The position numbers were made by a program, and so were the translations under genes. Shown here piece by piece: positions 1 through 9,573 of a stretch of 64,000 nt of DNA. The notes under the pieces were generated by a model. The model worked only from the letters and a program-made list of their open reading frames with translations, was not told the DNA's origin and searched no databases. The DNA is from Candidatus Thermoflexus japonica (GTDB lineage: Bacteria > Chloroflexota > Anaerolineae > Thermoflexales > Thermoflexaceae). Every line of letters starts with the position of its first letter. Position 1 is the first letter of the stretch. The stretch lies in contig BEHY01000006.1 in NCBI GenBank assembly GCA_002898735.1, forward strand, positions 1 to 64,000, written 5' to 3'.

Positions 1-255
1 AGTTTGAAGGCAGAGCTCCCCCCTGGAGGTCTCCGGGCCATCACGCCGAGGGGTTGGGATTTCGGCGTTTTGCCCGCGGGGAAGGAATCCGCCTCTCCCC
101 CTTTTTCGCGTCCGCGCGGGCGGCCCGCCTTCGGCGACCTGCCCGCGCGGAAGTTCCTTCCGAAAGGCATCCCCATCGAACGGGGTGAATATTTCGAGAG
201 CGGTTGATATGGCTGGGCCCGGATCCGGAAGGCGAGAGCGGCCGATGTCCTGTGC
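1..255. other. Non-coding stretch downstream of nuoI with a large palindrome
   Basis: No convincing gene is seen between the window edge and the nuoI stop. Perfect 10-bp arms CCGCGCGGGC (112-121) and GCCCGCGCGG (141-150) form a hairpin, and outer arms GGAAGGAA (near 80-87) and TTCCTTCC (154-161) could extend it. There is no T-run, so it could be an mRNA-stabilising or factor-dependent termination structure. The remaining complex I genes (nuoJ-N) are not next to nuoI within this window. Confidence 0.5.
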
Positions 256-780
256 CTAAATCGGCTCGTTCACCAGCCCTTCCTCCCAGATGGAGCGCGT
301 GCGCAGGGCCGGATCCGTGGTCCGCTGAGGGGTGCCCGGCACGCCCGGCGGGGGCGGCACCAGCAGCTGCGCCTTGGTGACAATGAAGGACTCCCGGGTA
401 TAGCCCGCCGGCGGGATCTTATCGGTCAGGACGATGGCGTTGGTCGGACAGGCGTCCTCGCAGTAGCCGCAGAAGATGCAACGCAGCAGGTTGATCTCGT
501 AAACCTTCGCGTAACGCTCGCCGGGGGAGTAACGCTCCTCATCCGTGTTCTCCCCCGCCTCCACGTAGATGGCGTCCGCCGGGCAGGCGGCGGCACACAG
601 CGCGCACCCGATGCAGCGTTCCAGCCCGTTGCTGTAGCGGCGCAGCTCATGCACCCCCTTAAAGCGCACCCGCAGAGGCCGCTTCACCTCCGGGTAGGGA
701 TACGTCACCGGACCTCGCAGGTTGGTCTGGACGAATTCCTGAAGGGTGGTCCACAATCCCCGGAACAATTCCATAACCAT
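256..780 (-). CDS. nuoI: NADH-quinone oxidoreductase subunit I (8Fe ferredoxin subunit)
   Basis: A 174-residue peripheral-arm subunit of complex I that carries electrons from NuoG to NuoB through two [4Fe-4S] clusters (N6a and N6b). The two ferredoxin motifs are complete: Cys56, 59, 62 and 66 in CIGCALCAAACP, and Cys101, 104, 107 and 111 in CIFCGYCEDACP. Length is usual for the family. It is the last nuo gene in the window, 78 bp after nuoH, and is read from the same operon. The C-terminal tail (about residues 135-174) is proline-rich and looks unstructured, as in other bacterial NuoI proteins. Confidence 0.97.
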   Translation of the reverse strand: MVMELFRGLWTTLQEFVQTNLRGPVTYPYPEVKRPLRVRFKGVHELRRYSNGLERCIGCALCAAACPADAIYVEAGENTDEERYSPGERYAKVYEINLLRCIFCGYCEDACPTNAIVLTDKIPPAGYTRESFIVTKAQLLVPPPPGVPGTPQRTTDPALRTRSIWEEGLVNEPI

Positions 781-858
781 CGGATCACCTCGCTTTCAGA
801 GCGAGAGGGTTCGGGAAACCGGCTGCGGCCCCTCCATCATGCAGGGCCTGCCCCTGGC

Positions 859-1857
859 TCAGGCCGTTAAGGCGACCACCACGGCGGTCCCCATCACATT
901 CGCCAGGGAAAGCGGCAGCAGCACTTTCCACCCCAGGGCCATCAGCTGATCATACCGGATCCGGGGCAGTGTGGCGCGGATCCAGATCATCAGGAAGATG
1001 AGAAGGGCGACCTTCAGGGTGAAGTAAACCACCCCCAGGGCAGGATAGTGGTCCACGAAGGGGCCCAGGTACCCGCCCAGGAAGAAGGTGGTCATCAGGG
1101 CGCTGAAACCGATCATTTTCACATACTCGGCCATGAAGAAGAGGGCGAACTTCATGCTGCTGTATTCCGTAAGATAACCGGCTGTCAGCTCCTGTTCCGC
1201 TTCCACCAGGTCGAAGGGCGCCCGCTTGATCTCCGCCAGGCCGGTGATGAAGAAGATGATGGCCGCCAGCGGCTGGAGGAAGAGCAACCACCCATTGCGC
1301 TGAGCCTCCACGATCCCGCTGACCTGGAGGGTCCCCGTGGTCAGCACCACGCTCACGATCGCCAGCCCCATCGCCAGCTCGTAGCTGATCATCTGGGCCG
1401 AGGCCCGGATTCCCCCCAGCAGCGCGTATTTGTTGTTCGAGGCCCAGCCGGCCAGGGTGATCCCATACACGCTGATCGAGGTGATGGCCACGATATAGAG
1501 GACCCCCACATTGACATCCGTCAGCTGAAGGCGGGTTCGATGCCCGAACAGGGTGAGCTCCGGGCCGAAAGGGATCACGGCGAAGATCAGAATGGCGGGG
1601 ATCAGGGTGATCAGCGGCGCCAGCACGAAGAGGGCGCGATCCGCGTATTCCGGGATGAAATCCTCCTTGAAGAACAGCTTCACCGCATCGGCCAGCGGCT
1701 GGAGCAACCCGTAAGGGCCCGCCCGGTTTGGCCCGATCCGGGCCTGGAAATCGGCCACCAGCTTGCGCTCCGCCAGGGTGAGATAGGCGAAACCGGTCAG
1801 CAACAGCAGAACCAGGATCGCGCTCTTGATGATGGCCTCAATGAGGAAGGGCACCAT
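859..1857 (-). CDS. nuoH: NADH-quinone oxidoreductase subunit H (membrane, quinone site)
   Basis: A 332-residue multi-spanning inner-membrane subunit of complex I that forms much of the quinone chamber where the peripheral arm meets the membrane arm. Typical NuoH signatures are present: an N-terminal helix followed by [26 protein letters not shown], and the acidic loop around [13 protein letters not shown]. The start at 1857 (MVPFLIEAI) is chosen because a GGAGG site precedes it. The reading frame stays open 15 codons further upstream, but those residues do not look like NuoH. The chosen start overlaps the nuoG tail by 20 bp, which suggests translational coupling. Confidence 0.95.
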   Translation of the reverse strand: MVPFLIEAIIKSAILVLLLLTGFAYLTLAERKLVADFQARIGPNRAGPYGLLQPLADAVKLFFKEDFIPEYADRALFVLAPLITLIPAILIFAVIPFGPELTLFGHRTRLQLTDVNVGVLYIVAITSISVYGITLAGWASNNKYALLGGIRASAQMISYELAMGLAIVSVVLTTGTLQVSGIVEAQRNGWLLFLQPLAAIIFFITGLAEIKRAPFDLVEAEQELTAGYLTEYSSMKFALFFMAEYVKMIGFSALMTTFFLGGYLGPFVDHYPALGVVYFTLKVALLIFLMIWIRATLPRIRYDQLMALGWKVLLPLSLANVMGTAVVVALTA

Positions 1858-4426
1858 CCCCAACCTCCACCCGGAACTCGACCGGAAGGGCCTGCACGGC
1901 ACCGGCGCGAGGGGCCAGGCTCGCCGGAAGCATGAGGACCTGGGGCGGAACAGCCGGATCCACCTGCACCGGCAGACGGACGGCCTGGCTGTTCACCTGG
2001 ATCATAGCCATCTGACCCGCCTCCAGATGCAACCGCCGGGCGGTCTCCGGATGCATGCGCGCCGCCCACGGAACGATCCAGCTTCGCAAATGGGGCGTGC
2101 GGGCGATCAGCGTTCCCTCGTGATAGAGCCGGCGGACCGGAACCACCAGCACGGCCTCCTCGGAGGGGACTTCAGGAGCCTTCCAGAACAGCGGCCATCG
2201 GGCCTCGGGGGCCTCTGCCTCCGAAGCCCAGACCCGGCCCAGCCCGGCCGTGTTCGGCCGGGCCGTTCCACCGAAGTAGAGATCCCGCGAGGACCCCACC
2301 GGCGGCCACTGAGGCCGGGTCCAGGCCAGCGCCCCATAATCCATCCCGGCATAGCGCGGGACCGTCCGGGCGATCTCATCCATGACCGCCTCGGGGGAGA
2401 GGTAGAGCCATCGCTGGCCCAGGCGGAGGGCCAGCGCGACGAAGATCTCCCAGTCCCCCCGAGCCTCGCCCACCGCCGGGATGGCCTTATAGAACCGCTG
2501 CACCCGACGTTCCCCGCTGGTGAACGTGCCGTCCCGCTCCGCCCAGGACTGGGCGGGCAACACCACATCCGCCATACGAGCGGTCTCCGTAAGGAAGAGA
2601 TCCTGGACGATCAGGAAACCCGCCCGCGGCATCGCCCGTCCATCCCCGGCCGGATCCGCCCCGACCACGTAAAGGACGGGCACCTCCTCCGGGAGCGGAC
2701 GGACGCCGATGAAATCGAGGGCGCCCTGGGTGTTCGCATGGGGCCAGAGGGGGAGCAGGCCGTTGTTCGGACGGCCCACATGGCCGGTGAGGGCGAGCAC
2801 GTTCGCCGCCATCCCGGCGAACGCCTCCCCATCCACCACCCCTTCCCGGCCGAACAGGAACACCACCTCGTGAGCCTCGGCGATCGCCCGGGCGAACGCC
2901 TTCAGCTGCTCCACCGGAACCCCGGTCTGACGGCTGATGTCCTCCAACGGGTAATCCGCTACCCCCTGCTTCAGGGTCTCCAGGCCCTCCAGTCGGGGTA
3001 GAGCCTCAGGGGCCACCCGGTTCTCTTCCAGCAGCACCCGCAACACCCCAACCAGGACCAGGGCTTCCGTCCCGAAGCGGTATCGGAGGATCGGATCCGC
3101 GTAGCGCTCGGCCTTCTGCGGCTTGCCCCCCGCCACGATCAACCGGGCGCCCCGGCGCACCGCCCCCCGGACTCGCAGGAACCAGACAGGAGCCTCCTCC
3201 TCCAGATCGCCCGCCATCACCACCACCAGGCTCCCCGGCCCCATCCGTCCGAAGTCCGTGCCCACACCCACCCCATAACGGGCGACCCACTCCCCCCCGA
3301 AGACCGGGGGATCCATAGTCACCCAGGGGGATCCCAGGGCTTCCTCGAACAACCTGCGGAACAGATAAAGATCTTCGTTGGGAAGACGATCCCCGGCGAT
3401 GCCAGCGGCCTCCGCGCCGGCCTGCTGCAGGGCCTCCGCCACGCGATCCAGCGCTTCCTCCCAGGAAACCGGGACCAGCTCGCCGTTCCGCCGGATCATG
3501 GGCTGCCGGAGACGATCCTCCGCCGTAGCGAAATGGTGCACAAAGCGCCCCTTATCGCAGATCCAGATCTCGTTGACCTCCTCGTGCTGGCGCGGCATCA
3601 CCCGCAGGATATCCCACCCGCCCTTGCGGGCCGATGGCCGGACATCCAGGGTGATGTTGCAACCCACCGGGCAGTGCGGGCAGATGCTGGGGATCGGCGT
3701 CATCTCCCAGGGCCGGGCCCGGAACCGGAAATCGGTGGTGGTCAGGGCGCCCACCGGGCAGATGTCCGTGGTGTTGCCGGAGAAGTAACTGGCGAAGGGC
3801 GGATCGGAGAAGGTGATGATCTCCATGCCCCGCCCGCGATCGGAGAACCCCAGCACCGGATCATCCGCGATCTCCTCCTGGAACCGGATGCACCGGCCGC
3901 AGAGGATGCACCGCTCCCGATCCAGGATGATGAGATCCCCCAGGGGCACCCGCTTCTCCTGGCGCATCTTATCCCAGTAATCGAAGCGGGATTCCGCGGG
4001 GCCATAGCGCATCGTGAGGTTCTGGAGGGGACATTCCCCGCCCTTGTCGCAGATCGGGCAATCCAGAGGATGGCTGGTCAGCAGGAACTCCAGGATCGCC
4101 CGCTGAGCCTCCTGGACCTGGAGGGTATTCGTCCGCACCACCATGCCCTCCGCGACCCGCGTGGTGCACGCGGTCTGGAGCCGGGGCATCCACCGCACCA
4201 CCGGGCGCCCCTCCTCATCCCGCACCGGCTGCCGGGTCTGGGGATCGATCTGGATCGTGCCCACCTCTACCAGGCACATCCGGCACATCCCGGCCGGCTC
4301 CAGCTTGGGATGATAGCAGAACACCGGGATATCGATCCCTGCCCGCTTGGCGGCGTCCACCACCAGCGTGCCGGCCGGCACCTCGATGGAGCGATCATCG
4401 ATCACGATCCGCACCGTCCCTGCCAT
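1838..4426 (-). CDS. nuoG: NADH-quinone oxidoreductase subunit G (Fe-S, molybdopterin-oxidoreductase-like)
   Basis: An 862-residue peripheral-arm subunit of complex I. The N-terminal [2Fe-2S] domain has Cys37, 48, 51 and 87. The His-Cys3 motif is His119, Cys123, 126 and 132, and the next [4Fe-4S] site is Cys173, 176, 179 and 223. A further CxxCxxxC (249, 252, 256) with Cys290 matches the off-pathway N7 cluster found in only some bacteria. The remainder is a molybdopterin-oxidoreductase-like fold that binds no cofactor in this family. The start at 4426 ([11 protein letters not shown]) follows a GAGGTG site; the frame opens 17 codons earlier with non-homologous sequence. A toxin-antitoxin relic separates it from nuoF. 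Confidence 0.96.
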   Translation of the reverse strand: MAGTVRIVIDDRSIEVPAGTLVVDAAKRAGIDIPVFCYHPKLEPAGMCRMCLVEVGTIQIDPQTRQPVRDEEGRPVVRWMPRLQTACTTRVAEGMVVRTNTLQVQEAQRAILEFLLTSHPLDCPICDKGGECPLQNLTMRYGPAESRFDYWDKMRQEKRVPLGDLIILDRERCILCGRCIRFQEEIADDPVLGFSDRGRGMEIITFSDPPFASYFSGNTTDICPVGALTTTDFRFRARPWEMTPIPSICPHCPVGCNITLDVRPSARKGGWDILRVMPRQHEEVNEIWICDKGRFVHHFATAEDRLRQPMIRRNGELVPVSWEEALDRVAEALQQAGAEAAGIAGDRLPNEDLYLFRRLFEEALGSPWVTMDPPVFGGEWVARYGVGVGTDFGRMGPGSLVVVMAGDLEEEAPVWFLRVRGAVRRGARLIVAGGKPQKAERYADPILRYRFGTEALVLVGVLRVLLEENRVAPEALPRLEGLETLKQGVADYPLEDISRQTGVPVEQLKAFARAIAEAHEVVFLFGREGVVDGEAFAGMAANVLALTGHVGRPNNGLLPLWPHANTQGALDFIGVRPLPEEVPVLYVVGADPAGDGRAMPRAGFLIVQDLFLTETARMADVVLPAQSWAERDGTFTSGERRVQRFYKAIPAVGEARGDWEIFVALALRLGQRWLYLSPEAVMDEIARTVPRYAGMDYGALAWTRPQWPPVGSSRDLYFGGTARPNTAGLGRVWASEAEAPEARWPLFWKAPEVPSEEAVLVVPVRRLYHEGTLIARTPHLRSWIVPWAARMHPETARRLHLEAGQMAMIQVNSQAVRLPVQVDPAVPPQVLMLPASLAPRAGAVQALPVEFRVEVGDGALPH

Positions 4427-4547
4427 TGGAACACCTCGGCTGAGAACGAGATTCCCGTTTGATGCCCTGTCCCACATCGGAGGCCGGAGACGCCCCGCAT
4501 CCCGGGTTCACCCCGCGGCCCATGACGGCCCGCGAATCGGGGCGGTT

Positions 4548-4737
4548 CTAACCCGGCCTGGCGCGGCGCATCAACGCCTCCGCCAGGCCCTCATCAAAGC
4601 GCCGGAACTCCTCCAGATCCAGCGGCCTCCATAAGGGCGGAAGCAGTGCCTCCGGTCGGCACAAACCCCTGAAAGAAGGACGTGGCGAAAAGGGTTTTAA
4701 GCACCCTCTGCGGAAGGGGCGTCAGAAGCGATTTCAT
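4548..4737 (-). pseudogene. Remnant of an AbiEii-type nucleotidyltransferase toxin
   Basis: Read from 4737, the frame opens with MKSLLTPLPQRVLKTLFATS and continues FFQGFVPTGGTA, which resembles the N-terminus of AbiEii/AbiGii-type nucleotidyltransferases (usual form: LTPLQxRVL..LFATxxGxxFxLTGGTAL). Right after the TGGTA motif it leaves frame. In another frame the same stretch reads ALLPPLWRPLDLEEFRRFDE followed by GLAEALMRRARPG and a TAG at 4548, which looks like a C-terminal tail. Almost the whole catalytic body is missing, so an internal deletion plus frameshift is likely. It overlaps the end of the upstream small gene, as toxin-antitoxin partners often do. Family assignment is by eye. Confidence 0.6.
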
Positions 4738-4984
4738 ATCCCCAGACATGGAGCCCCCACTCCCAGATCTCCCGGAGATCCGGCGGCCAGATGTAGCGGC
4801 GGACCACCCGCCAGTGCGCGGCGATCTCCTCCGGGGAGACATACCGCCAGATCTCCTCAAAAGGCGCCTCCGCCACGATCCGCCCGATCAACCGGGCGCG
4901 CTCCTCCGGATCCCCTTCGCGGAGGATCCGCTGGACTTCTTCCTCGGTTAAATCACCGCTCCACGCAAAGGGCGCCCGCGACAT
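4697..4984 (-). CDS. Small protein, probable antitoxin partner of the adjacent AbiEii-like remnant
   Basis: A 95-residue acidic protein (MSRAPFAWSGDLTEEEVQRI...) with no membrane segment. It looks mostly helical, with repeated Glu/Arg and aromatic residues (EEIWRYVSPEEIAAHWRVVR). Proteins starting with a W-S-x-D/N-L-T-E-E-E pattern are commonly found directly upstream of AbiEii-like nucleotidyltransferases in thermophiles, and here the next frame is a fragment of such a gene. I therefore infer an orphan antitoxin. It lies 17 bp after nuoF and 270 bp before nuoG, in the same direction, so it must be co-transcribed with complex I. The frame is intact. Confidence 0.65.
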   Translation of the reverse strand: MSRAPFAWSGDLTEEEVQRILREGDPEERARLIGRIVAEAPFEEIWRYVSPEEIAAHWRVVRRYIWPPDLREIWEWGLHVWGYEIASDAPSAEGA

Positions 4985-5001
4985 GGCCCTTCTCCAACGT
5001 C

Positions 5002-6288
5002 TCAGGCCGGAACCCCCGCCGGTGTCTCCACCGCCCGGCGGAGATAGTCCTCATATTCCCTCCGGAAATGTTTCAGGCTGGAGAGCACCGGGCTGGTGGC
5101 GAAGTCCCCCAGCGGGCACAGGGTCTTGCCGGCCATCTGACGGGCGATGCTCTCCAGGAGCTCGGGATCCTTCGGGCGTCCGCGACCGGCGACGATCCGC
5201 TCATAGACGCGCCGCAGCCAGTAGGTCCCCTCCCGACACGGCGTGCACTTGCCGCAGGACTCATGCTGGAAGAACCGCACCATCTTGTAGGCCGCCCAGA
5301 CGATGTCCACCGTGTCATCCAGGACAATAATGGAAGCTGAACCCAGCATGGAACCCGCGGCCTGGACGGATTCGTAATCCAGGGGCGTGTCCAGGGCGGA
5401 GGCCGGCAGCATGGGGGCGGAGGCCCCCGCCGGGAGGATCGCCTTCACCGCCCGCCCTTCTTCCAGCAGGCCCTGCCCGTATTCCTCACCGAAGATCAGA
5501 TCCCGGAAGGTGATCTTCCCCAGCTCCGCCTCGTAGTTGCCCGGCCGGCGCACCCGGCCGCTCAGGCAGAAGATCTTGGGCCCCGGGCTCTTCTCCGTTC
5601 CCATCGTCCGATACCAGGCGGCGCCGTGGAGGATGATGGGCGGCACATTGGCCAGGGTCTCCACGTTGTTGACCACCGTCGGCTTGCCGTATAGGCCGTA
5701 GGTGGCCGGGAAGGGCGGGCGCACCCGGGGATGGCCGATCTTCCCCTCCAGGGATTCGAGGAGCGCGGTTTCCTCCCCACAGATGTAAGCCCCGGCCCCC
5801 AGGTGGACGGCCATCTCCACCGAGTAGCCCGTGCCCAGAACGTTGCGGCCGATGAACCCGGCGGCGTAAGCCTCCGCGATGGCGGCCTCCAGGCGTCGGG
5901 CTACCGAGCGGTATTCCCCGCGGACGTAGATGTAAACGCGCTCGGCCTGGATCGCATAAGCGGCCAGGAGCGCCCCCTCGATCAGCTGGTGGGGGTTCCC
6001 CTCCATGATCTCGCGGTCCTTGAAGGTCCCCGGCTCGGATTCATCCGCGTTGACCACCACATATTTCGGGAAAACATCTTTGGGCACGAAGGACCACTTC
6101 ATCCCGGTGGGGAAGCCTGCCCCACCCCGCCCGCGAAGGCCCGAGGCCTTCACCTCCTCGATCACCTGATCCGGGGTCATGGTCGTGAGGGCCTTCCGCC
6201 ACGCCTCATAGCCGCCGTGACGGACGTAGACCTCCAGACGGTGGAGATCCGCGATCTCCCGATGCCGCAACAGGATATACCGTCCCAT
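5002..6288 (-). CDS. nuoF: NADH-quinone oxidoreductase subunit F (NADH/FMN-binding)
   Basis: A 428-residue entry subunit of complex I that oxidises NADH through FMN and passes electrons to cluster N3. The glycine-rich FMN/NADH loop GRGGAGFPTGMKW is at residues 53-65, and ADESEPGTFKDRE and CGEETALLESLEG follow. The C-terminal [4Fe-4S] ligands are Cys345, 348 and 351 (ESCGKCTPCREGT) and Cys391 (TLCPLGD). The start is ATG at 6288, or GTG one codon earlier at 6291. Either overlaps the nuoE stop, so the two are translationally coupled, as expected for the NuoE-NuoF dehydrogenase module. Confidence 0.97.
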   Translation of the reverse strand: MGRYILLRHREIADLHRLEVYVRHGGYEAWRKALTTMTPDQVIEEVKASGLRGRGGAGFPTGMKWSFVPKDVFPKYVVVNADESEPGTFKDREIMEGNPHQLIEGALLAAYAIQAERVYIYVRGEYRSVARRLEAAIAEAYAAGFIGRNVLGTGYSVEMAVHLGAGAYICGEETALLESLEGKIGHPRVRPPFPATYGLYGKPTVVNNVETLANVPPIILHGAAWYRTMGTEKSPGPKIFCLSGRVRRPGNYEAELGKITFRDLIFGEEYGQGLLEEGRAVKAILPAGASAPMLPASALDTPLDYESVQAAGSMLGSASIIVLDDTVDIVWAAYKMVRFFQHESCGKCTPCREGTYWLRRVYERIVAGRGRPKDPELLESIARQMAGKTLCPLGDFATSPVLSSLKHFRREYEDYLRRAVETPAGVPA

Positions 6289-6764
6289 CACGCCCCATCC
6301 CGGGAGAGGTCTTCAACGATCCGATCGAAGACCTCGGGGGTTACGTGTTCCACAAACTCCAGATCCACCTGCATCGCCGGCGCCCGATGGCATGCCCCGA
6401 TGCACATCACCGTCTCCAGCGTGAACCGGCCGTCCGGCGTGGTCTCCCCCGGCCGGATCCCCAGGCGCCGCGCGGCGTGCGCCACCAGCTCGTCCGCCCC
6501 TCGCAGGGCACAGGGGAGATCATCGCAGATCTGAAGGAGATGGCGGCCAATGGGGTGATCATAGAAAAGGGTGTAGAAGCCCACCACCTCCCGGACCTCC
6601 GTGGGGCTGACGCCGGTGATCTCCGCCACCTCCCGGATGCCCTCCTCGGTGCAGTAGCCATATTCCCGCTGCACCAGGTAGAGCAGGGGGAGGACCGCTG
6701 AACGCTTCACCGGATACCTCGCCAGGATCGCCTCGATTTCCTGCTCGTATTTCTCCCGAAGCAT
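6288..6764 (-). CDS. nuoE: NADH-quinone oxidoreductase subunit E ([2Fe-2S] thioredoxin-like)
   Basis: A 158-residue subunit of the NADH dehydrogenase module, with an N-terminal helical bundle and a thioredoxin-fold domain that holds the off-path [2Fe-2S] cluster N1a. The four ligands are visible as Cys80 and Cys85 (CDDLPC) and Cys121 and Cys125 (MCIGAC). Length is normal. Its stop overlaps the nuoF start. It is preceded by the V4R and hydrolase genes that split the operon between nuoD and nuoE. Confidence 0.96.
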   Translation of the reverse strand: MLREKYEQEIEAILARYPVKRSAVLPLLYLVQREYGYCTEEGIREVAEITGVSPTEVREVVGFYTLFYDHPIGRHLLQICDDLPCALRGADELVAHAARRLGIRPGETTPDGRFTLETVMCIGACHRAPAMQVDLEFVEHVTPEVFDRIVEDLSRDGA

Positions 6765-6806
6765 GCTTCACCCTCGTGGAGGGAGATCTGGATAGGGCTT
6801 GCGCCG

Positions 6807-7421
6807 CTATTGCCACTCAATCCGATAACGGCAGGCACCCGCCCCACCTCCCCGGCAGGATTCCTCGATCACCCGGACGGCTTCCACCGGGCGCTCCAGC
6901 ACCCAGGCCACCAGCGCCTCCAGGACCCCGGCGGGGAGATCGCAGCACGGCTCCGCACAAGGGATCCCAACGCAATAGGGGCAGCTGGGATTTTCCCAGT
7001 AAAAACGCGATCCCTCGCGCCAGACATGGGGCGCGGAGCCCGTCTCCAGGCGGACGACGTTCGCCCCCCGCTGCAGCGCGTTGTAGACCCGATCCCCGGG
7101 AGCCTGCAGGAAACCGGTCACCAGACGGATTAAATTGGCCACCCAGCCATAAGCCTCCAGATCCCGACGGAACACCTGATGGCCGATCTGGCGGAGGATC
7201 CGCCCCCCTTCCGGCCCTCCCTGCTCCCGGATCCGCTGGCAGAACGCGGAGATCTCCGCGAAGGTCACACCCGGCTCCGGGCTGGCCGGAGGGAGCTGTT
7301 CCCGATAGCGCTCCAATCCGGCCCCCTCCAGCGCCCGGGCCCAGGCCTCCGGGCCGATCACCTGGCGAGCCGCATCCAGGATCTGACGCGCATACCGGTT
7401 CGTGAGCTGGCCATGGGTCAT
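6807..7421 (-). CDS. V4R (4-vinyl reductase) domain protein, cysteine-rich, within nuo operon
   Basis: A 204-residue soluble protein. The N-terminal half is helical (MTHGQLTNRYARQILDAARQ). The C-terminal half matches the V4R fold: RFYWENPSCPYC followed by a Cys-rich turn (Cys-Val-Gly-Ile-Pro-Cys-Ala-Glu-Pro-Cys-Cys-Asp) and GAGACRYRI at the end. V4R domains bind small hydrophobic molecules or metals, and some act in bacteriochlorophyll metabolism or as ligand sensors; the ligand here is unknown. The start at 7421 is chosen over an upstream open frame because conservation-like sequence begins there. It lies 43 bp before nuoE and 58 bp after the hydrolase, so it shares the complex I transcript. 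Confidence 0.8.
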   Translation of the reverse strand: MTHGQLTNRYARQILDAARQVIGPEAWARALEGAGLERYREQLPPASPEPGVTFAEISAFCQRIREQGGPEGGRILRQIGHQVFRRDLEAYGWVANLIRLVTGFLQAPGDRVYNALQRGANVVRLETGSAPHVWREGSRFYWENPSCPYCVGIPCAEPCCDLPAGVLEALVAWVLERPVEAVRVIEESCRGGGAGACRYRIEWQ

Positions 7422-7478
7422 CGCCTGCCTCCTTCCCGCCTGCCCGGCCCGTGAAGCACCCATCCCCTGTCTCCAGGC

Positions 7479-8309
7479 TTACCGGCCATGCCAGCTCCCC
7501 AGGGCCTGGGCCAGGAAGGATTCCAGGAGCGGCGTCACCACGTCCGGGCGCTCCAGGTTGGCGATGTGACCGGCCTCCGGGATGATCTCCAGACGGGCCC
7601 CGGGAATCGCCTCAGCCATCCGTTTCGCTTCATGAGGAGGCCGTGAAACATCGTCCGCGCCTACCAGGATCAGCGTCGGCACCCGGATCTCCCCCAGTCG
7701 CTCCAGAACCGAAGAACGGCTGAAGATGCCCCGGCCGATCGCCAGGATCCCCGGAAGGCGCTCCGGTGGGATGGCCGCCAGATTGGCCTTGAACCGGGCG
7801 ACCAGATCCGGGTCCCGCTGCACGGTGACCGGCGAGAAAAAGAACGGCACGAGCGCCTCCAGGATGGGCGGGGGGAGCGCCCCGGCCTGCTCCACGGCGG
7901 CCATCATGGCGAAATATCGCTGCCGGGATTCCTCCGGCTCCGCGCCCGCATCGGTATCCATCAGCACCAAGGCGGCGACGGCCTCGGGGTGGTTCAGGGC
8001 CAGGCGCATCCCCCACATCCCCCCCACCGAGAGGCCGACCACCGCGAACCGGGAGAGCCCCAGGGCCTGAGCGAAGGCCCACATATCCTCCGCCAGCTCA
8101 TCCACCGAATAGGGGGAATGCGGCGGAGGATCCGATCGGCCGTGGGCCCAGATCTCGGGGACAATGCACCGGTAGGCCCGGGAAAGGGCCGCCACCTGAG
8201 GTTCCCACATCCGGGCGTCCCACAGGTAGCTGTGCCCGAACAGCACCGGGAAACCTCTCCCGTGATCCTCATAGAACATCCGGCGCTCGCGGATCTTCAC
8301 CTCCGGCAT
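7479..8309 (-). CDS. Alpha/beta-fold hydrolase within the nuo operon
   Basis: A 276-residue soluble serine hydrolase of the alpha/beta fold. The nucleophile elbow is GLSVGG with Ser94, the acid is probably Asp in LVGADDVSRP, and the His is in IPEAGHIANLERP. The HGxS-like loop near the N-terminus (FGHSYLWDARMWEPQ) resembles the oxyanion region of 3-oxoadipate enol-lactonase and related hydrolases, but the substrate cannot be told from sequence. The start at 8309 (MPEVKIRERR) is 22 bp after the nuoD stop, so it is read from the complex I transcript. The link to respiration is by position only. Confidence 0.85.
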   Translation of the reverse strand: MPEVKIRERRMFYEDHGRGFPVLFGHSYLWDARMWEPQVAALSRAYRCIVPEIWAHGRSDPPPHSPYSVDELAEDMWAFAQALGLSRFAVVGLSVGGMWGMRLALNHPEAVAALVLMDTDAGAEPEESRQRYFAMMAAVEQAGALPPPILEALVPFFFSPVTVQRDPDLVARFKANLAAIPPERLPGILAIGRGIFSRSSVLERLGEIRVPTLILVGADDVSRPPHEAKRMAEAIPGARLEIIPEAGHIANLERPDVVTPLLESFLAQALGSWHGR

Positions 8310-8331
8310 GGCCTCACCTCCGGATTCGGGA

Positions 8332-9573
8332 TCAGCGATCGATCTCTCCCAGCACGATGTCGATGCTGCCAATGATGGCCACCAGATCCGCCACCAGGCA
8401 ACCCTTCGCCATGATCGGAAGAGCCTGCAGGTTCACGAAGGAGGGAGCCCGGAAATGGACCCGACGGGGCTTCGGGGAGCCATCGCTGTTGATGTAGACC
8501 CCGAACTCCCCCCGCGGGGACTCGACCGCGTGGTAGACCTCGCCCGGCGGGGGGCTGAAGCCCTCCGTCCAGAACTTGAAGTGATGGATCAGGGCCTCCA
8601 TGCTCCACGCCAGCTCCTCCTTCGGCGGCGGCGTCACCTTGCGGTCCGGGGTGATGTAGGGGCCCTTCGGAAGGCGCCGGAGGGCCTGGTCGATGATGCG
8701 CAGGCTCTGGCGCATCTCCTCGATGCGCACCATGAACCGGTCGTAAACGTCGCCGTTCTCCCCCAGCGGGACATCGAACTCGAAGTGGTCGTAGGAGGAG
8801 TAAGGCTGGGCCTTACGGACATCGTAGTTCACCCCGGAGCCTCGCAGGGAGGGGCCGGTGACACCCCAGGCGATCGCGTCCTCCGGCGAGATCACGCCCA
8901 CCCCCTTCGTCCGCCGAAGCCAGAGGGGATTCCGCTTCAGCAAGCGCTCGTATTCATTGATCCGGGAGGGCATAAGCTTGAGGAAGGCACGGACCGCGTC
9001 CTCGAATCCCTCCGGGACATCCCGCCACAGCCCGCCGACCCGGAAGTAAGAGACCATCATCCGCTGGCCGGAGACCATCTCGAAGATGTCCAGGATCATC
9101 TCCCGCTCGCGGAAGCAATACAGGAACACGCTCATCGCCGCGATGTCCAGGGCGTGGGTCCCCAGCCAGACCAGATGGCTGGCGATGCGCTGGAGCTCCG
9201 TGAGGATGACCCGGATATACTGGGCCCGCAGGGGAACCTCCACCCCCATCAGCTTCTCCACGGCCATCACATAGGCCAGGTTGTTGGACATGGGGGAGAG
9301 GTAATCGATGCGGTCCGTCAGGGGGATGATCTTGGTATAGGTCTTCGACTCGCAATGCTTCTCGATGCCGGTGTGCAGATATCCGATATCCGGCACGATC
9401 GAGACGATGGTCTCGCCATCCAGCTCCACCAGCAGGCGCAGCACGCCGTGGGTGCTCGGATGCTGCGGACCCATATTCAGGAGAATGGTCTCGCCCCGAA
9501 GCGCCCGCTCGGAGACCAGATGCTTCAACTGTTCCAGCGTGAATTCCTGAACCTCGCCCTCCCGGATCGCCAT
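8332..9573 (-). CDS. nuoD: NADH-quinone oxidoreductase subunit D (49-kDa type)
   Basis: A 413-residue peripheral-arm subunit that forms the quinone-binding pocket with NuoB and NuoH. It belongs to the [NiFe]-hydrogenase large-subunit superfamily without the metal ligands. Recognisable blocks are NMGPQHPSTHGVLRLLVELDG near the N-terminus, HTGIEKHCESKTY, and the C-terminal HFRAPSFVNLQALP...DLVAIIGSIDIVLGEIDR. The frame is complete. It follows a 299-bp gap after nuoC that holds two hairpins and is followed by the hydrolase gene after 22 bp. nuoC and nuoD are separate genes here, not fused. Confidence 0.97.
   Translation of the reverse strand: MAIREGEVQEFTLEQLKHLVSERALRGETILLNMGPQHPSTHGVLRLLVELDGETIVSIVPDIGYLHTGIEKHCESKTYTKIIPLTDRIDYLSPMSNNLAYVMAVEKLMGVEVPLRAQYIRVILTELQRIASHLVWLGTHALDIAAMSVFLYCFREREMILDIFEMVSGQRMMVSYFRVGGLWRDVPEGFEDAVRAFLKLMPSRINEYERLLKRNPLWLRRTKGVGVISPEDAIAWGVTGPSLRGSGVNYDVRKAQPYSSYDHFEFDVPLGENGDVYDRFMVRIEEMRQSLRIIDQALRRLPKGPYITPDRKVTPPPKEELAWSMEALIHHFKFWTEGFSPPPGEVYHAVESPRGEFGVYINSDGSPKPRRVHFRAPSFVNLQALPIMAKGCLVADLVAIIGSIDIVLGEIDR

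Noticed and set aside
4-207. A 67-codon plus-strand frame at the window start
   Set aside because: It runs through the palindrome downstream of nuoI, has low-complexity Pro/Gly/Arg content and no ribosome site.
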